Assembly: GCA_016744295.1 (NCBI GenBank)
Contig: JADGEQ010000029.1
Span: forward strand, 1 to 64,000
Direction: 5' to 3'
Origin: Desulfobacteraceae bacterium
GTDB taxonomy: Bacteria; Desulfobacterota; Desulfobacteria; Desulfobacterales; Desulfobacteraceae
Length of the DNA stretch: 64,000 bases
Position 1 is the stretch's first letter. Each line of letters opens with the position of its first letter. A model generated the notes under the pieces. The model was not told where the DNA came from. It ran no database searches and saw nothing but the letters and a program-made list of their open reading frames with translations. The translations under genes and the position numbers were made by a program. Shown in pieces: positions 24,372 to 33,119 of the stretch.

Positions 24372-25514
24372 TTATCCTTTTATGCCAAGATCATGTTTAC
24401 TCAAGGATAGGCGTTCCAGGATACGGTCAATGGAACGGCCCAGCAGACGGCCGGTTCTTGCAGCATATTCCAGGGTTTCAAAGGTGTAGAGCCAGTCCTT
24501 TCGGCAGGATTTTCCCAGGCGGACCATGCGGGCAAATTCCGGTTCAAATGAGGAATATCCAAATTCTATCATATCGACTATTCCCATGAGGGGAACCAGG
24601 GTGCTGTTGGTGATCAAAGGGCTTTCATCCCCCCGGGGCATGAGATTTAGATCCAGCACCCTGGATTTGATAAAGGATTCCTCAAGATTCCATATAAAAA
24701 AGGGAAATAGCATCCTTGGCCTTTGTTCTTTCGGCCATGCAGTTCCATCCCACCAATGGCTCATTTCATGTCTGTCAAAGATGCGGGCCAGGGGAATGCC
24801 TGCAACCTGCTCCCGTTTTTTGGCCTCTGTTTCCGGTTTGGTTGCAAAGGTGTCAAGGTTAAGTATGTTCTGCACCTGGTCCCGGGACAATCCGCACAGG
24901 ATATAGGGAATATTCATCTGGGCGGCCAGGATTCTGGCTGCATCGGAAAAGAAATCCCCGTCAAACTGATCCACTGTGCCGGAACATCCCTTTTCATTTA
25001 AATGGGTAAAGGCGTATCGGAACATTTTTTCCATGAGCCTGGCTTGGGGGCGATAAATAATGTGCTCCACCCCTGTATTTTTGATAATCGCATTTATATT
25101 TTCCATGGCAACCGGGCTCATGAATGTATTGTCCACGGTCAGGGCAAGTATACGGATTCCCTTGTATCGATTTCTCATTTCATGCAGCAGATAGCTGCTG
25201 TCCTTTCCGCCGCTGAACAAAAGCAGCACATGGTACTTGATATCGGGTCGGGCCATGGCGGATTTTATCAGACTGTCAAATTCCGCCTGCATCCTGCCCT
25301 GGTCGGCTGGGGTCAAGGTTTCAACCTGTTGCTCACCTGTTCTGCAATCCTGGCATATTCCATTTTCCAGGGGCGAATAGCTTTCGGGAAGAAAGCAGCT
25401 TTCGCACCGGGGCGTGAGGTGTTTTTGAACCAGCCTCCTTTGGAAGGGCCAGATATGGGTTTTGTAAAATTCAAATAATTTGATTTCACCGACTAGGGCA
25501 TGTTGGACCATCAT
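24372..25514 (-). CDS. PP-loop ATP pyrophosphatase, amidotransferase-like
   Basis: A 380-residue N-type ATP pyrophosphatase. LFSGGKDSSYLLHEM (about residues 98-112) is the PP-loop. The N terminus holds a CESC...CQDC zinc-like pair (CESCFLPESYSPLENGICQDC, residues about 37-57 in length 21; key Cys pairs only), recalling the N-terminal zinc motif of WbpG/WbuX N-acetyl sugar amidotransferases. Relatives adenylate a carbonyl oxygen and replace it by an amine or sulfur. No glutaminase partner adjoins it. GGAG precedes the start by 8 bases. Context with a ligase, a reductase and a 64-residue protein suggests modification of a small acid or of the small protein. Substrate unknown. Confidence 0.8.
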   Translation of the reverse strand: MMVQHALVGEIKLFEFYKTHIWPFQRRLVQKHLTPRCESCFLPESYSPLENGICQDCRTGEQQVETLTPADQGRMQAEFDSLIKSAMARPDIKYHVLLLFSGGKDSSYLLHEMRNRYKGIRILALTVDNTFMSPVAMENINAIIKNTGVEHIIYRPQARLMEKMFRYAFTHLNEKGCSGTVDQFDGDFFSDAARILAAQMNIPYILCGLSRDQVQNILNLDTFATKPETEAKKREQVAGIPLARIFDRHEMSHWWDGTAWPKEQRPRMLFPFFIWNLEESFIKSRVLDLNLMPRGDESPLITNSTLVPLMGIVDMIEFGYSSFEPEFARMVRLGKSCRKDWLYTFETLEYAARTGRLLGRSIDRILERLSLSKHDLGIKG

Positions 25515-25561
25515 TTTTTTATCTCCTATCTATTCTGTAAATGCGTTTTGGGCCTCCAAGG

Positions 25562-25756
25562 TTAAGAGGCGGCAACCATTAAGGACTTTTCTGTGTCGAG
25601 GATATGAATATTCCGGTCATGCTGGTATTGGATAAAGGTATTCCATTTGGCGTCTATGCTGAAAAATTTGCCCCCGTAAAGGAAAGCCGAATACCATAGG
25701 ATCATTCCCTTGACCGTGGAAACAGTGGTGATAACATTATTTTTTTGCTTTGACAT
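25562..25756 (-). CDS. 64-residue protein at the head of the PP-loop/ligase unit
   Basis: A small protein with an excellent ribosome site (GGAGGT, 5 bases, ATG), which makes it a real gene. It is rich in aromatic residues (GMILWYSAFLYGGKFFS) and I do not recognise a family. It ends in SLMVAAS and contains no Cys. There is no obvious signal peptide, phosphopantetheine Ser motif or GG terminus, so carrier-protein and leader-peptide readings are unproved. It is 47 bases before the PP-loop gene on the same strand and likely the first gene of the unit. It could be a modified peptide, a small binding partner, or an unrelated protein. Confidence 0.65.
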   Translation of the reverse strand: MSKQKNNVITTVSTVKGMILWYSAFLYGGKFFSIDAKWNTFIQYQHDRNIHILDTEKSLMVAAS

Positions 25757-26294
25757 TGACTACCTCCATGGGTTGAGGGTTAATCTTCACAGATGGAATT
25801 AAATGGACCTGATATTGAAAGGTCATGGAAAAGCAAAGGCGGTATCAAAAAAAAGGCCGAAGGGTTTAGCCCGTTTCCTGCTGAGGATGGTGTTTTGATC
25901 CCCGGTGCATGAATTTGGTTCAAGACTTGAAAAAAAATGATCAATAAATGGTTTAAGCGGCATTTTAAATTCCATACCCAAAAGAGACAATAGCCCTGTT
26001 TGATTACCAAAGATCATCTTTTAAAAAACGATTTTTTGAGAAGTTTTTTACTCATAAGTCAAGCATATACAAAAATAAAGAGTAAACCAAGGACCGATTT
26101 TTTCACGGGGGATTTAGCAAGACTGGATACCTTGGTACTTCCGAAAAAAGGAAGACGGAACAAAGCTGAGCATAAAAAGGAAACAGCCGAAGTTTTTACC
26201 GCTTGATGTTAAAACCGCAATGGACTTTAGCTTTTTGAGAACTTTTTATGTAGTCAGCCCAATACATTGACAGCACGGCATCTAAAGGTTTCAC
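25757..26294. other. 538-base gap without a supported gene
   Basis: A+T-rich sequence between two leftward genes. It should hold the promoter of the 64-residue protein's unit, but no convincing -35/-10 pair was found. An imperfect direct repeat (TTTTTGAGAA, one base, TTTTT, then AGTCA nearby) occurs at 26032-26060 and 26232-26256, about 198 bases apart. A 68-codon rightward frame (26000-26206, TTG start) has no ribosome site and no recognised product. Confidence 0.5.
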
Positions 26295-27242
26295 TCACCG
26301 AGAATTGCTTTTATCTGGCCAATAATTCCCGAGTGGCTGCTCAAGAGATTGACTGGAGATAAAGATGGGTTTTTCATTCAGGTCTATTACAATGGTGCAG
26401 CCATGCTGCCCTTTAAAATCAGCAGTGATAGAAAAATTTGGTTTATCCCTCTTGATAATGCCAATGATTTTTTTTTCATCAGACACCAATTTTCGATCTG
26501 AGTTTTCAACAGATTGGAGAAGCTTTCGGATATGCTTAATATTTTCCAGTATGGGTTGCTCAGCCTTTGGAAATTTTGCAATAAATTTCATCATTGGAAG
26601 TGCCCGCTTTTCAACAAAAACCAATTCTCCTTTTGGCCAAGCACCTTCTTCAGGCGTTTTTGATATTTTAAGAATTGCTTCCAGAATCGGGTAAATCCAA
26701 ACCCGTGTGTCCCATCCAATCAGAACATTCATTTCATCAATCAGATAGTCACGGATAGCATGGGTAGCATATTCTCTCAGGAAACTTCCTGAAATGCCTG
26801 TGTACAGATCTTCTTCATTGGCGATATCATGGGATAGCCTCCAGACAGCCTGTTCCAGCCACATTTCACTAGGCCCGATGGAGCACATATTCGGATGATG
26901 TTCTGTAAACCACATTTGATAAACAACAGAACTTGAACGTCCCCCATATGAGATCAACCCGGCCAATTCCAGATTTTTTTCCGAAATTAAATTATTAAAT
27001 TTTTTTTTGTCATAGGAAATAGTTGTCTTTTTTCGCCACGCATCCGTATCTATATACAATTCTTTTAATTTTGGTTCATGACCTGCCAGAAGACTTCACG
27101 GATCATATATGAGTATGGGATCATCCGGTTTAATGGAATAAATAACAGCAGTTCGGCTCGGGCCTGAAAAATGGGTCAAACCATCCCGCAAACCTTCTAA
27201 GGTTTCGACAATACACCTGTGAGTAAACGTACATTCATCCAT
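26295..27242 (-). pseudogene. Unknown gene interrupted by an in-frame TGA
   Basis: A frame open from ATG 27242 runs 48 codons (MDECTFTHRCIVETLEG to ILIYDP), meets TGA at 27098-27096, and then continues in the same frame for 266 codons to 26295. The downstream part alone could start at ATG 27059 (254 residues). The join reads naturally (YDP-stop-SLLAGHEPKLKELYID), so I take this as one gene with an internal stop. It could be a recent nonsense mutation, a selenocysteine codon, or a sequencing error. I saw no good selenocysteine hairpin just after the TGA. No family is recognised and no signal peptide is seen. A+T content is higher than in recQ next door, compatible with transfer. Confidence 0.6.
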
Positions 27243-27556
27243 AAGTTTTATCTAATTTCATACTTTTTCACCTTGATCAAGATCAAAAACAATGTGTTGC
27301 TGAACTTTTTAGATGCCTCGGATATGAAATTACAGTAGAATAAGAAAACAGTTTTTGTCAAGAGCGGTTTCTTTAAGGTTCTTTGTCTTATTTCTCATAT
27401 TAAACTTGACTCAATAACTTGGGATGGGAAGGGATAAAAGGCCTGAATGAATCCATTCATAAACATATATGACAATTATTTGCTATCATCTGTGTATATG
27501 CTATTTTTAAATAAATTTTCAACTGCTGGATGGAAAGACGATCAAGGAGAAACCCT

Positions 27557-29488
27557 ATGACAAAGTCAGAACTTTTACAACAATTTGGATTTGAAAGATT
27601 CCGGCAGGGTCAGGAGCCGGTGGTGGACCGAATTCTATCCGGGAAATCAGCCCTGGCAGTCTTTCCCACAGGGGCTGGTAAGTCCCTGTGCTACCAGTTG
27701 CCGGCTCTAACCCTTCCAGGGGTTACCCTGGTCATATCTCCCTTGATTGCCCTGATGAAAGACCAGGCGGATTTTTTGCAGGCCAAGGGCATTCCGGCGG
27801 CCCGTCTGGATTCCACCCTGACCCGGGAAAAGGCCTCCTCCATCATCGGCGACGCCATCAATGGAAGATTGAAGATTCTCATGATCTCTGTGGAGCGGTT
27901 GAGAAACGAGTTGTTTCGGAGTCAGCTCAAACGAATGACACTCTCTCTTCTGGTGGTGGACGAGGCCCATTGCATTTCCGAGTGGGGTCACAATTTCCGG
28001 CCCGATTACCTGAAAATCCCAGAGTACAAAGCAGATTACGCCATTCCCCAGGTGCTTTTACTGACGGCTACCGCAACCGACCGAGTAGCCGGTGACATCT
28101 GCTCAAAATTCGGCATGGGAGATACAAGTACCATCCGAACGGGCTTTTTCCGGCCGAATCTTCACATACAGGTCCTACCGGCCAAAGACGACCATGAAAA
28201 GCGGGACCAACTTCTCACGGCCATGGGTGAATTGCCCAGAGGTCCGGCCATCATTTACACCACCCTCCAGAAAACCGCCCAGGAGACCGCATCCTATCTG
28301 TCTCAAAACGGATTTAACTGCGAGGCATATCATGCCGGTTTATCCACGGATGTACGCACAGATATTCAGGACCGGTTCATGGAAGGATCCCTTGGGGCTG
28401 TTTGTGCCACCATTGCCTTTGGCATGGGCATTGACAAGAGCGATATCCGCAAGGTGATCCACTTTGATCCTCCCAAATCCATTGAAGGGTACAGCCAGGA
28501 GATCGGCCGGGCCGGAAGGGACAATTTGCCTGCCGTCTGCACCTTTATCGGTTCCAGGAAGGGCATTCATACCCTGGAGAATTTCATCTACGGCGATACC
28601 CCGCCAAAGGACAGCATCCATTGTCTTCTCACTGAGATTGCCAACCACGGCAGGCCTGAATGGGAAGTCCGCCAGAACAAGCTGTCACAGGATCTGGACA
28701 TGCGGCCCCTGCCCCTGAAAACCCTTCTGGTCTATTTGGAGCTTTTCGGCATCATCAAACCGGTTAGGGTCTTTTTTGAAAGTTATGCCTTTAAATATGA
28801 ACAGAGCAAACAAAAGATCCTAAACCTATTTCAGGGAAATCGCCAAATTTTTGTCCAGACCCTCATGGATCTGAGTGATGACAAAAAGGTGTGGAGCTAT
28901 CCCGATATGGAGGCCATCTGCCTCCAGAGCAATTCCCCCAGGGAGCGGGTTCTCTCTGCCCTGGCCTGGTTTGAAGAAAAGGGGTTGATTACCCTTAAGC
29001 AGGGGCGGGCTGTGGATGTGTTTAAGATTCTGTCTCCTGACTTTGATGTCCATAATCTTGGTAAAAAAATATTTGACCTGTTCTCAGACAAAGAGCGGTC
29101 TGAAATCCGGCGGATTCACAGCGTACTAGAGCTTGTCAATCAAAAACACTGCCTGGCTTCAGCTCTTTCAGCCTACTTTGGAGAGCCCTTAAATGATCCC
29201 TGTGGCACCTGCTCTGTGTGCCGGGGGATGCACCGGCCCATCCCGGATAGGGTGCAGGCTGCAGACCTCAATAATTTTAATATAGTTGATCTGGCCGGCC
29301 CGTTTATTGATAGTTTATCGATCAAAGATCCCCGTGTTATCGCTAAATTCCTTTGCGGCATCCCGTCTCCCTCCCTATATCGATTGAAAAAAGAAAAGGG
29401 CTTTGCCGTTCTGGAATCCCTTCCCTTCCACGATGTCCTCTCCTGGTGCAAGAGCCTGGTGCAAGGACCTGGTGCGAAAATTGGATAA
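27557..29488 (+). CDS. recQ: RecQ-type ATP-dependent DNA helicase
   Basis: A 643-residue superfamily 2 helicase. Motif 0 (FRQGQEPVVDRILSG), Walker A FPTGAGKSLCYQ (residues about 36-47), DEAH box VVDEAHCISEWGH, motif III TATAT, and motif VI IGRAGRDNLPA are all present. The RecQ-C-terminal zinc ligands are the last Cys group (CLASALSAYFG, then DPCGTCSVC). A short C-terminal region replaces a classical HRDC domain. AAGGAG precedes ATG 27557 with good spacing; an upstream ATG at 27530 lacks this. It unwinds DNA during recombination and fork repair. It stands alone, followed by two small hairpins (CCTTCAGG/CCTGAGG and GGCAA/TTGCC near 29523-29558). Confidence 0.93.
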   Translation: MTKSELLQQFGFERFRQGQEPVVDRILSGKSALAVFPTGAGKSLCYQLPALTLPGVTLVISPLIALMKDQADFLQAKGIPAARLDSTLTREKASSIIGDAINGRLKILMISVERLRNELFRSQLKRMTLSLLVVDEAHCISEWGHNFRPDYLKIPEYKADYAIPQVLLLTATATDRVAGDICSKFGMGDTSTIRTGFFRPNLHIQVLPAKDDHEKRDQLLTAMGELPRGPAIIYTTLQKTAQETASYLSQNGFNCEAYHAGLSTDVRTDIQDRFMEGSLGAVCATIAFGMGIDKSDIRKVIHFDPPKSIEGYSQEIGRAGRDNLPAVCTFIGSRKGIHTLENFIYGDTPPKDSIHCLLTEIANHGRPEWEVRQNKLSQDLDMRPLPLKTLLVYLELFGIIKPVRVFFESYAFKYEQSKQKILNLFQGNRQIFVQTLMDLSDDKKVWSYPDMEAICLQSNSPRERVLSALAWFEEKGLITLKQGRAVDVFKILSPDFDVHNLGKKIFDLFSDKERSEIRRIHSVLELVNQKHCLASALSAYFGEPLNDPCGTCSVCRGMHRPIPDRVQAADLNNFNIVDLAGPFIDSLSIKDPRVIAKFLCGIPSPSLYRLKKEKGFAVLESLPFHDVLSWCKSLVQGPGAKIG

Positions 29489-29696
29489 AATAATTGTTTA
29501 GGAGGCGAAAATCAAAATAAAACCTTCAGGGGTCATCCTGAGGCAAATAGTGCTTGCCATTTAAAATCATTATGCTAAGTATTAAGCTCATTTATTGAAG
29601 GGTTTATCGTTATTTAGCATGGCTTCCTACGGATTTCCGGGATTATTCACCCGGGCTGTATACAGTCAAACATTAATTTTTTTTAGGAGGAGAAAG

Positions 29697-30518
29697 ATGA
29701 AAAAAGTACTTATTTCATTGTTTGCATTGGCGTTTTTTTTCGTATCCGCACCTGTGTTTGCAGATAATATCGAACTTGCCAAAACATCCACCATTGAAGC
29801 AATTGTAAAATCGGGTAAACTTCGCGTCGGAATGGAATCAGGATACCTTCCCTTTGAAATGACCAACACCAAGGGAAAATACATTGGATTTGATGTTGAC
29901 ATGGGAAAAGCCCTTGCAAAAGCCATGAAAGTAAAATATGCCCCGATCAATACTGCCTGGGACGGTATTATTCCCGGCCTGATCACCGACAAATATGATA
30001 TCATCATCTCCGGCATGACCTGTACCCAGGAAAGAAACCTGGCCATCAACTTCACCGATCCCTACATTGTTATCGGACAGGCCATCCTGCTCAACAAAAA
30101 GCATGAAGGCAAAATATTATCCTACAAAGATCTCAATGACCCCAAGTTCACCATTACTTCCAAATTAGGAACAACCGGCGAACAAGCGGTTAAGCGGATG
30201 ATCCCCAAGGCTACCTATAAATCCTTTGAAGTTGAAACAGAAGCCTGCATGGAAGTTATCCAGGGCAATGCAGATGCCACTGTATACGACCTCCCCTTGA
30301 TTGAAATCATGCAGGCACAGCATGGTGCAGGCAAAACCGTTGCCCTGACCACACCCTTTACCTTTGAGCCCCTGGCCATGGCCGTTAGAAAAGGCGACCC
30401 GGATTTTCTTAACTTTTTGAACAACTTTTTGCGCCAGTACAAAAATGACGGAAGATATGACAAAGCCTATGACAAATGGATCAGATCCGACAAATGGCAA
30501 AAAGACCTTCAAAACTAG
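29697..30518 (+). CDS. Polar amino-acid ABC transporter, periplasmic binding protein
   Basis: A 273-residue solute-binding protein of the polar amino-acid family (SBP_bac_3). A signal peptide (MKKVLISLFALAFFFVSAPVFA) is followed by LRVGMESGYLPFEM, IGFDVDMGKALAKAM, WDGIIPGLITDKYDIIISGM and the ACMEVIQGNADATVYDLP region. GGAGG precedes ATG 29697. It is the first gene of a binding protein, permease, ATPase operon. A strong hairpin with T run after it probably lets more binding protein than permease be made. Ligand is not predictable; a polar or acidic amino acid is likely. Confidence 0.93.
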   Translation: MKKVLISLFALAFFFVSAPVFADNIELAKTSTIEAIVKSGKLRVGMESGYLPFEMTNTKGKYIGFDVDMGKALAKAMKVKYAPINTAWDGIIPGLITDKYDIIISGMTCTQERNLAINFTDPYIVIGQAILLNKKHEGKILSYKDLNDPKFTITSKLGTTGEQAVKRMIPKATYKSFEVETEACMEVIQGNADATVYDLPLIEIMQAQHGAGKTVALTTPFTFEPLAMAVRKGDPDFLNFLNNFLRQYKNDGRYDKAYDKWIRSDKWQKDLQN

Positions 30519-30540
30519 ATTGATTGCAAAGATTTAATCG

Positions 30541-30577
30541 GGGCCGGCAGAAAAAATTTTCTGTCGGCCCGTTTTTT
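30541..30577 (+). terminator. Intercistronic terminator after the binding-protein gene
   Basis: GGGCCGGCAGAAAA pairs with the opposite arm TTTTCTGTCGGCCC (one G-T pair) and is followed by GTTTTTT. It lies between the binding-protein and permease genes of one operon, so it likely acts as a partial terminator that sets the subunit ratio. Confidence 0.75.
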
Positions 30578-30591
30578 AAGGCATACAATAT

Positions 30592-31608
30592 ATGGAACAA
30601 AAGATATCCAATATAAAGCGGTTGAGTAACCCAACCGCCCATGCATTTTCCGTTGCCGGCTTCATTACATTGATGATTTTGGTATTCGGCTCAGTCTATT
30701 ATGCAACCGTGGCAGTTGAGTACCAATGGCGCTGGTTTAAAATCCCCAAATATTTCATGTACCAGGAGGCCATCACCGTCTATGTGGAAGTCGATGGGGA
30801 AATTGATACCATCACGGAGAACAAGGACAAATTTGATATCGTCATCCAGGATGAGGAGGGGAAAACAACATATACTGTTCCTGCGAAATCCTTTGATTGG
30901 GACGAAGGGGACATGGTCTCCCCGGGAGATATCCTTGCCGAATACAAGGGGGGATGGAAACCGGGGCTCATGGCCAAGGGATTGTGGGTGACCCTGAAAA
31001 TCAGCTTTATTTCCACCCTTTTCGGCATCCTTCTGGGAATTATCGGGGGGGTTGCCAGGGTGTCGGATACTCCGGTGTTGAAATGGTCGGCCATCACCTA
31101 TGTTGAAATCATCCGAGGGTCGCCTCTGCTGGTCCAGATCATGATTTTTTATTTTGTTCTGGGAACCACCATGAACAAAATACTGATGATGAACGGAATT
31201 CCAAAGCTCGACCCCGAGTGGTACGGTATCATGGCCTTGTCCATATTCACCGGTGCCTATGTGGTGGAAATTGTCAGGGCCGGTATCGAAGCCATTCATC
31301 CCGGGCAGGTAGAAGCAGCACGGTCCGCAGGCATGGGCTATTTCCAATGTATGTTTCACATTATTCTTCCCCAGGCCTTAAAAACCATTTTACCCCCCCT
31401 GGCAGGACAATTTATCAATTTGATCAAAGATTCATCTCTGCTGGGCATGATTTCCATCCGGGAGTTGACAAAAGCGACCCGTGAAGGGATTACCACAAGT
31501 CTTCAGACCTTTGAATTGTGGATTTTATGTGCAATTCTCTACCTGCTCATGACCTTTACGCTTTCCATGTTTGTTCAGTATCTGGAAAGGAGGACAGCCC
31601 AAAAATGA
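30592..31608 (+). CDS. Polar amino-acid ABC transporter permease with periplasmic insert
   Basis: A 338-residue inner-membrane permease. The C-terminal about 210 residues form the usual BPD_transp_1 unit, with ITYVEIIRGSPLLVQI and the EAA loop EAARSAGMGYFQCMFHIILP. Unusually, the first helix (about 20-42) is followed by a soluble segment of about 75 residues (YVEVDGEIDTITENKDKFDI; then FDWDEGDMVSPGDILAEYKGG) before the transport helices. That segment recalls small beta-barrel or lipoyl-like folds. Typical permeases of this family are about 220-240 residues. The stop overlaps the ATPase start (ATGA). The insert may contact the binding protein or a ligand. Confidence 0.9.
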   Translation: MEQKISNIKRLSNPTAHAFSVAGFITLMILVFGSVYYATVAVEYQWRWFKIPKYFMYQEAITVYVEVDGEIDTITENKDKFDIVIQDEEGKTTYTVPAKSFDWDEGDMVSPGDILAEYKGGWKPGLMAKGLWVTLKISFISTLFGILLGIIGGVARVSDTPVLKWSAITYVEIIRGSPLLVQIMIFYFVLGTTMNKILMMNGIPKLDPEWYGIMALSIFTGAYVVEIVRAGIEAIHPGQVEAARSAGMGYFQCMFHIILPQALKTILPPLAGQFINLIKDSSLLGMISIRELTKATREGITTSLQTFELWILCAILYLLMTFTLSMFVQYLERRTAQK

Positions 31609-32336
31609 TTGAAATCAACAATATTTATAAAACTTTTTATGTCCCCCACGAAGTACGTGCCCTGGTGGATGTTTCAAATAAAATTGAAGCCGGTGAAGTG
31701 GTGGTGGTCATCGGGCCCTCGGGTTCTGGAAAGAGTACTTTTCTGCGATGCCTGAACCGGTTGGAAACAGCAGACCACGGCCAGATTCTGGTAGATGGGG
31801 TGGATATATTTGATCCCAAAACCAATATCAACAAAGTAAGAGCAGAAATGGGCATGGTATTCCAGTCCTTTAACCTGTTTCCCCACCAGACTATTTTGGG
31901 CAATGTCTGCCTGGCCCAGCAGCTGGTCCGAAAACGGGGAAAAAAAGAGAGGGAAGAAAAGGCCATGATGCTCCTTAAGAAGGTGGGGATTGCCGAAAAA
32001 GCCCATGCCCATCCCTCCAATCTTTCCGGCGGCCAGCAACAGCGGGTTGCCATTGCCAGAGCCCTTGCCATGGATCCCAAAATCATGCTCTTTGACGAAC
32101 CCACATCTGCCCTGGACCCGGAAATGATCGGCGAGGTTTTAGATGTCATGAAAACCCTTGCAAAAGAAGGTATGACCATGGTCTGCGTCACCCATGAAAT
32201 GGGGTTTGCAAAGGAAGTGGGTGACCGGGTAATTTTCATGGACGAGGGCCGGGTGGTAGAAGAGGGTACTCCCGAGCATTTCTTTACCGCTCCCAGCCAT
32301 GACAGAACCAAGCTGTTCCTAAAACAAATTCTTTAA
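31605..32336 (+). CDS. Polar amino-acid ABC transporter ATP-binding protein
   Basis: A 243-residue ABC ATPase of the GlnQ/HisP type. Walker A GPSGSGKST at about 35-43, Q-loop MVFQSFNLFPHQT, signature LSGGQQQRVAIARALA, Walker B KIMLFDEPTSALDPE and the switch His in VTHEMGFAKEV. It energises uptake by the permease encoded before it. ATG 31605 overlaps the permease stop by four bases; the frame is open further upstream but inside the permease gene. A terminator follows at 32378. Confidence 0.95.
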   Translation: MIEINNIYKTFYVPHEVRALVDVSNKIEAGEVVVVIGPSGSGKSTFLRCLNRLETADHGQILVDGVDIFDPKTNINKVRAEMGMVFQSFNLFPHQTILGNVCLAQQLVRKRGKKEREEKAMMLLKKVGIAEKAHAHPSNLSGGQQQRVAIARALAMDPKIMLFDEPTSALDPEMIGEVLDVMKTLAKEGMTMVCVTHEMGFAKEVGDRVIFMDEGRVVEEGTPEHFFTAPSHDRTKLFLKQIL

Positions 32337-32377
32337 AACAGTTTATTTTAAACCACTTATTTTAGATTTGATACACC

Positions 32378-32421
32378 AGACCCTGGCGGAACAAATGGTT
32401 TCCGGCCAGGGTCTCTTTCTT
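32378..32421 (+). terminator. Terminator after the amino-acid transporter operon
   Basis: AGACCCTGGC pairs with GCCAGGGTCT, with a further GGAAC/GTTTCC inner stem across a one-base bulge, followed by a T-rich tail CTTTCTTTCC. Confidence 0.75.
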
Positions 32422-32427
32422 TCCTGC

Positions 32428-32640
32428 CTAAGAATTTTCCTGATTGATCAACCCATCTCTTGCAAAAAGATGAAAATAGATATTGGCAATGTACACAATT
32501 CCAATGGGCTCATTATTTTCTATAACAGGACGTCTGTGATACTTGTTTTTTACCATTCGATCAAAGAACATCATCAGATGTTCATCCGGCAAAGCGCCCG
32601 CGATTTCCGAGCTCATGATATCCCTGGTTTTCTTTTTTTA
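32428..32640 (-). pseudogene. CBS-domain remnant, probably frameshifted
   Basis: The minus strand encodes a recognisable single CBS domain: TRDIMSSEIAGALPDEHL, then KYHRRPVIENNEPIGIVYI. The ATG at 32616 lies inside the domain, which actually begins a few codons earlier, just after an in-frame stop. In the neighbouring frame a membrane-like segment (MTIFGFLVNIEPKKLIKK) runs up to a run of seven A bases (T run 32633-32639 on the plus strand). A one-base slip there would join the two. It is therefore probably the remains of a membrane-CBS protein, or else a small single-CBS protein. No ribosome site supports the ATG. Confidence 0.45.
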
Positions 32641-32872
32641 TAAGTTTTTTGGGTTCTATGTTGACAAGAAAACCAAAAATGGTCATGCTGAGAATAATAA
32701 TACATAAAATTCGTCGCGAAAGCTAGGGCAGATATCCTTATTCCCCTCCACGAAGCCAGATTTACAACCCTCTATCTATGTTATTGGAAAGTTTTCTTTG
32801 CCATTATATCTTTCTGACAACCCCTTGTTTTTATGCACAATAACAGCATGATATTTTTTTTGATTTTTTTAT

Positions 32873-32901
32873 TTGTGCCACAACGTGGTATGTGCTATAC
32901 T
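32873..32901 (+). promoter_or_regulatory. Promoter candidate upstream of cooS with internal palindrome
   Basis: TTGTGC (32873-32878) and TATACT (32896-32901) are separated by 17 bases. The spacer holds CCAC-AAC-GTGG, a small palindrome that could be an operator. It would give a leader of about 210 bases before cooS. The remaining sequence between the CBS remnant and cooS shows no gene. The site does not match the TGTCA-N6-TGACA pattern of CooA. Confidence 0.45.
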
Positions 32902-33119
32902 CATATTTATTTTAACAAGAGGCGGCTGGAACAAACGAGCAAAAAAGCTGGGTCTGCTGAAATTTCCGGAATAAATTCGCAGAACCCAGGATCAGTTATT
33001 TAGTCTCCTACGCCAACCTCTTCAATAAAACAAAGGATTTTCATGCCTTACGCGTTGTGCATAATTTGGAGCAACTTAAGTTAGCAACCCATTTTCAAAT
33101 CAATTCAAAGGAGATACTT

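Noticed and set aside
26000..26206. A 68-codon rightward frame in the gap after the 64-residue protein.
   Set aside because: TTG start, no ribosome site, no recognised similarity and A+T-rich low-complexity content.
27050..27098. SECIS element just after the in-frame TGA.
   Set aside because: Only a 3-pair GGU/ACC hairpin is visible, too weak to support selenocysteine decoding by itself.
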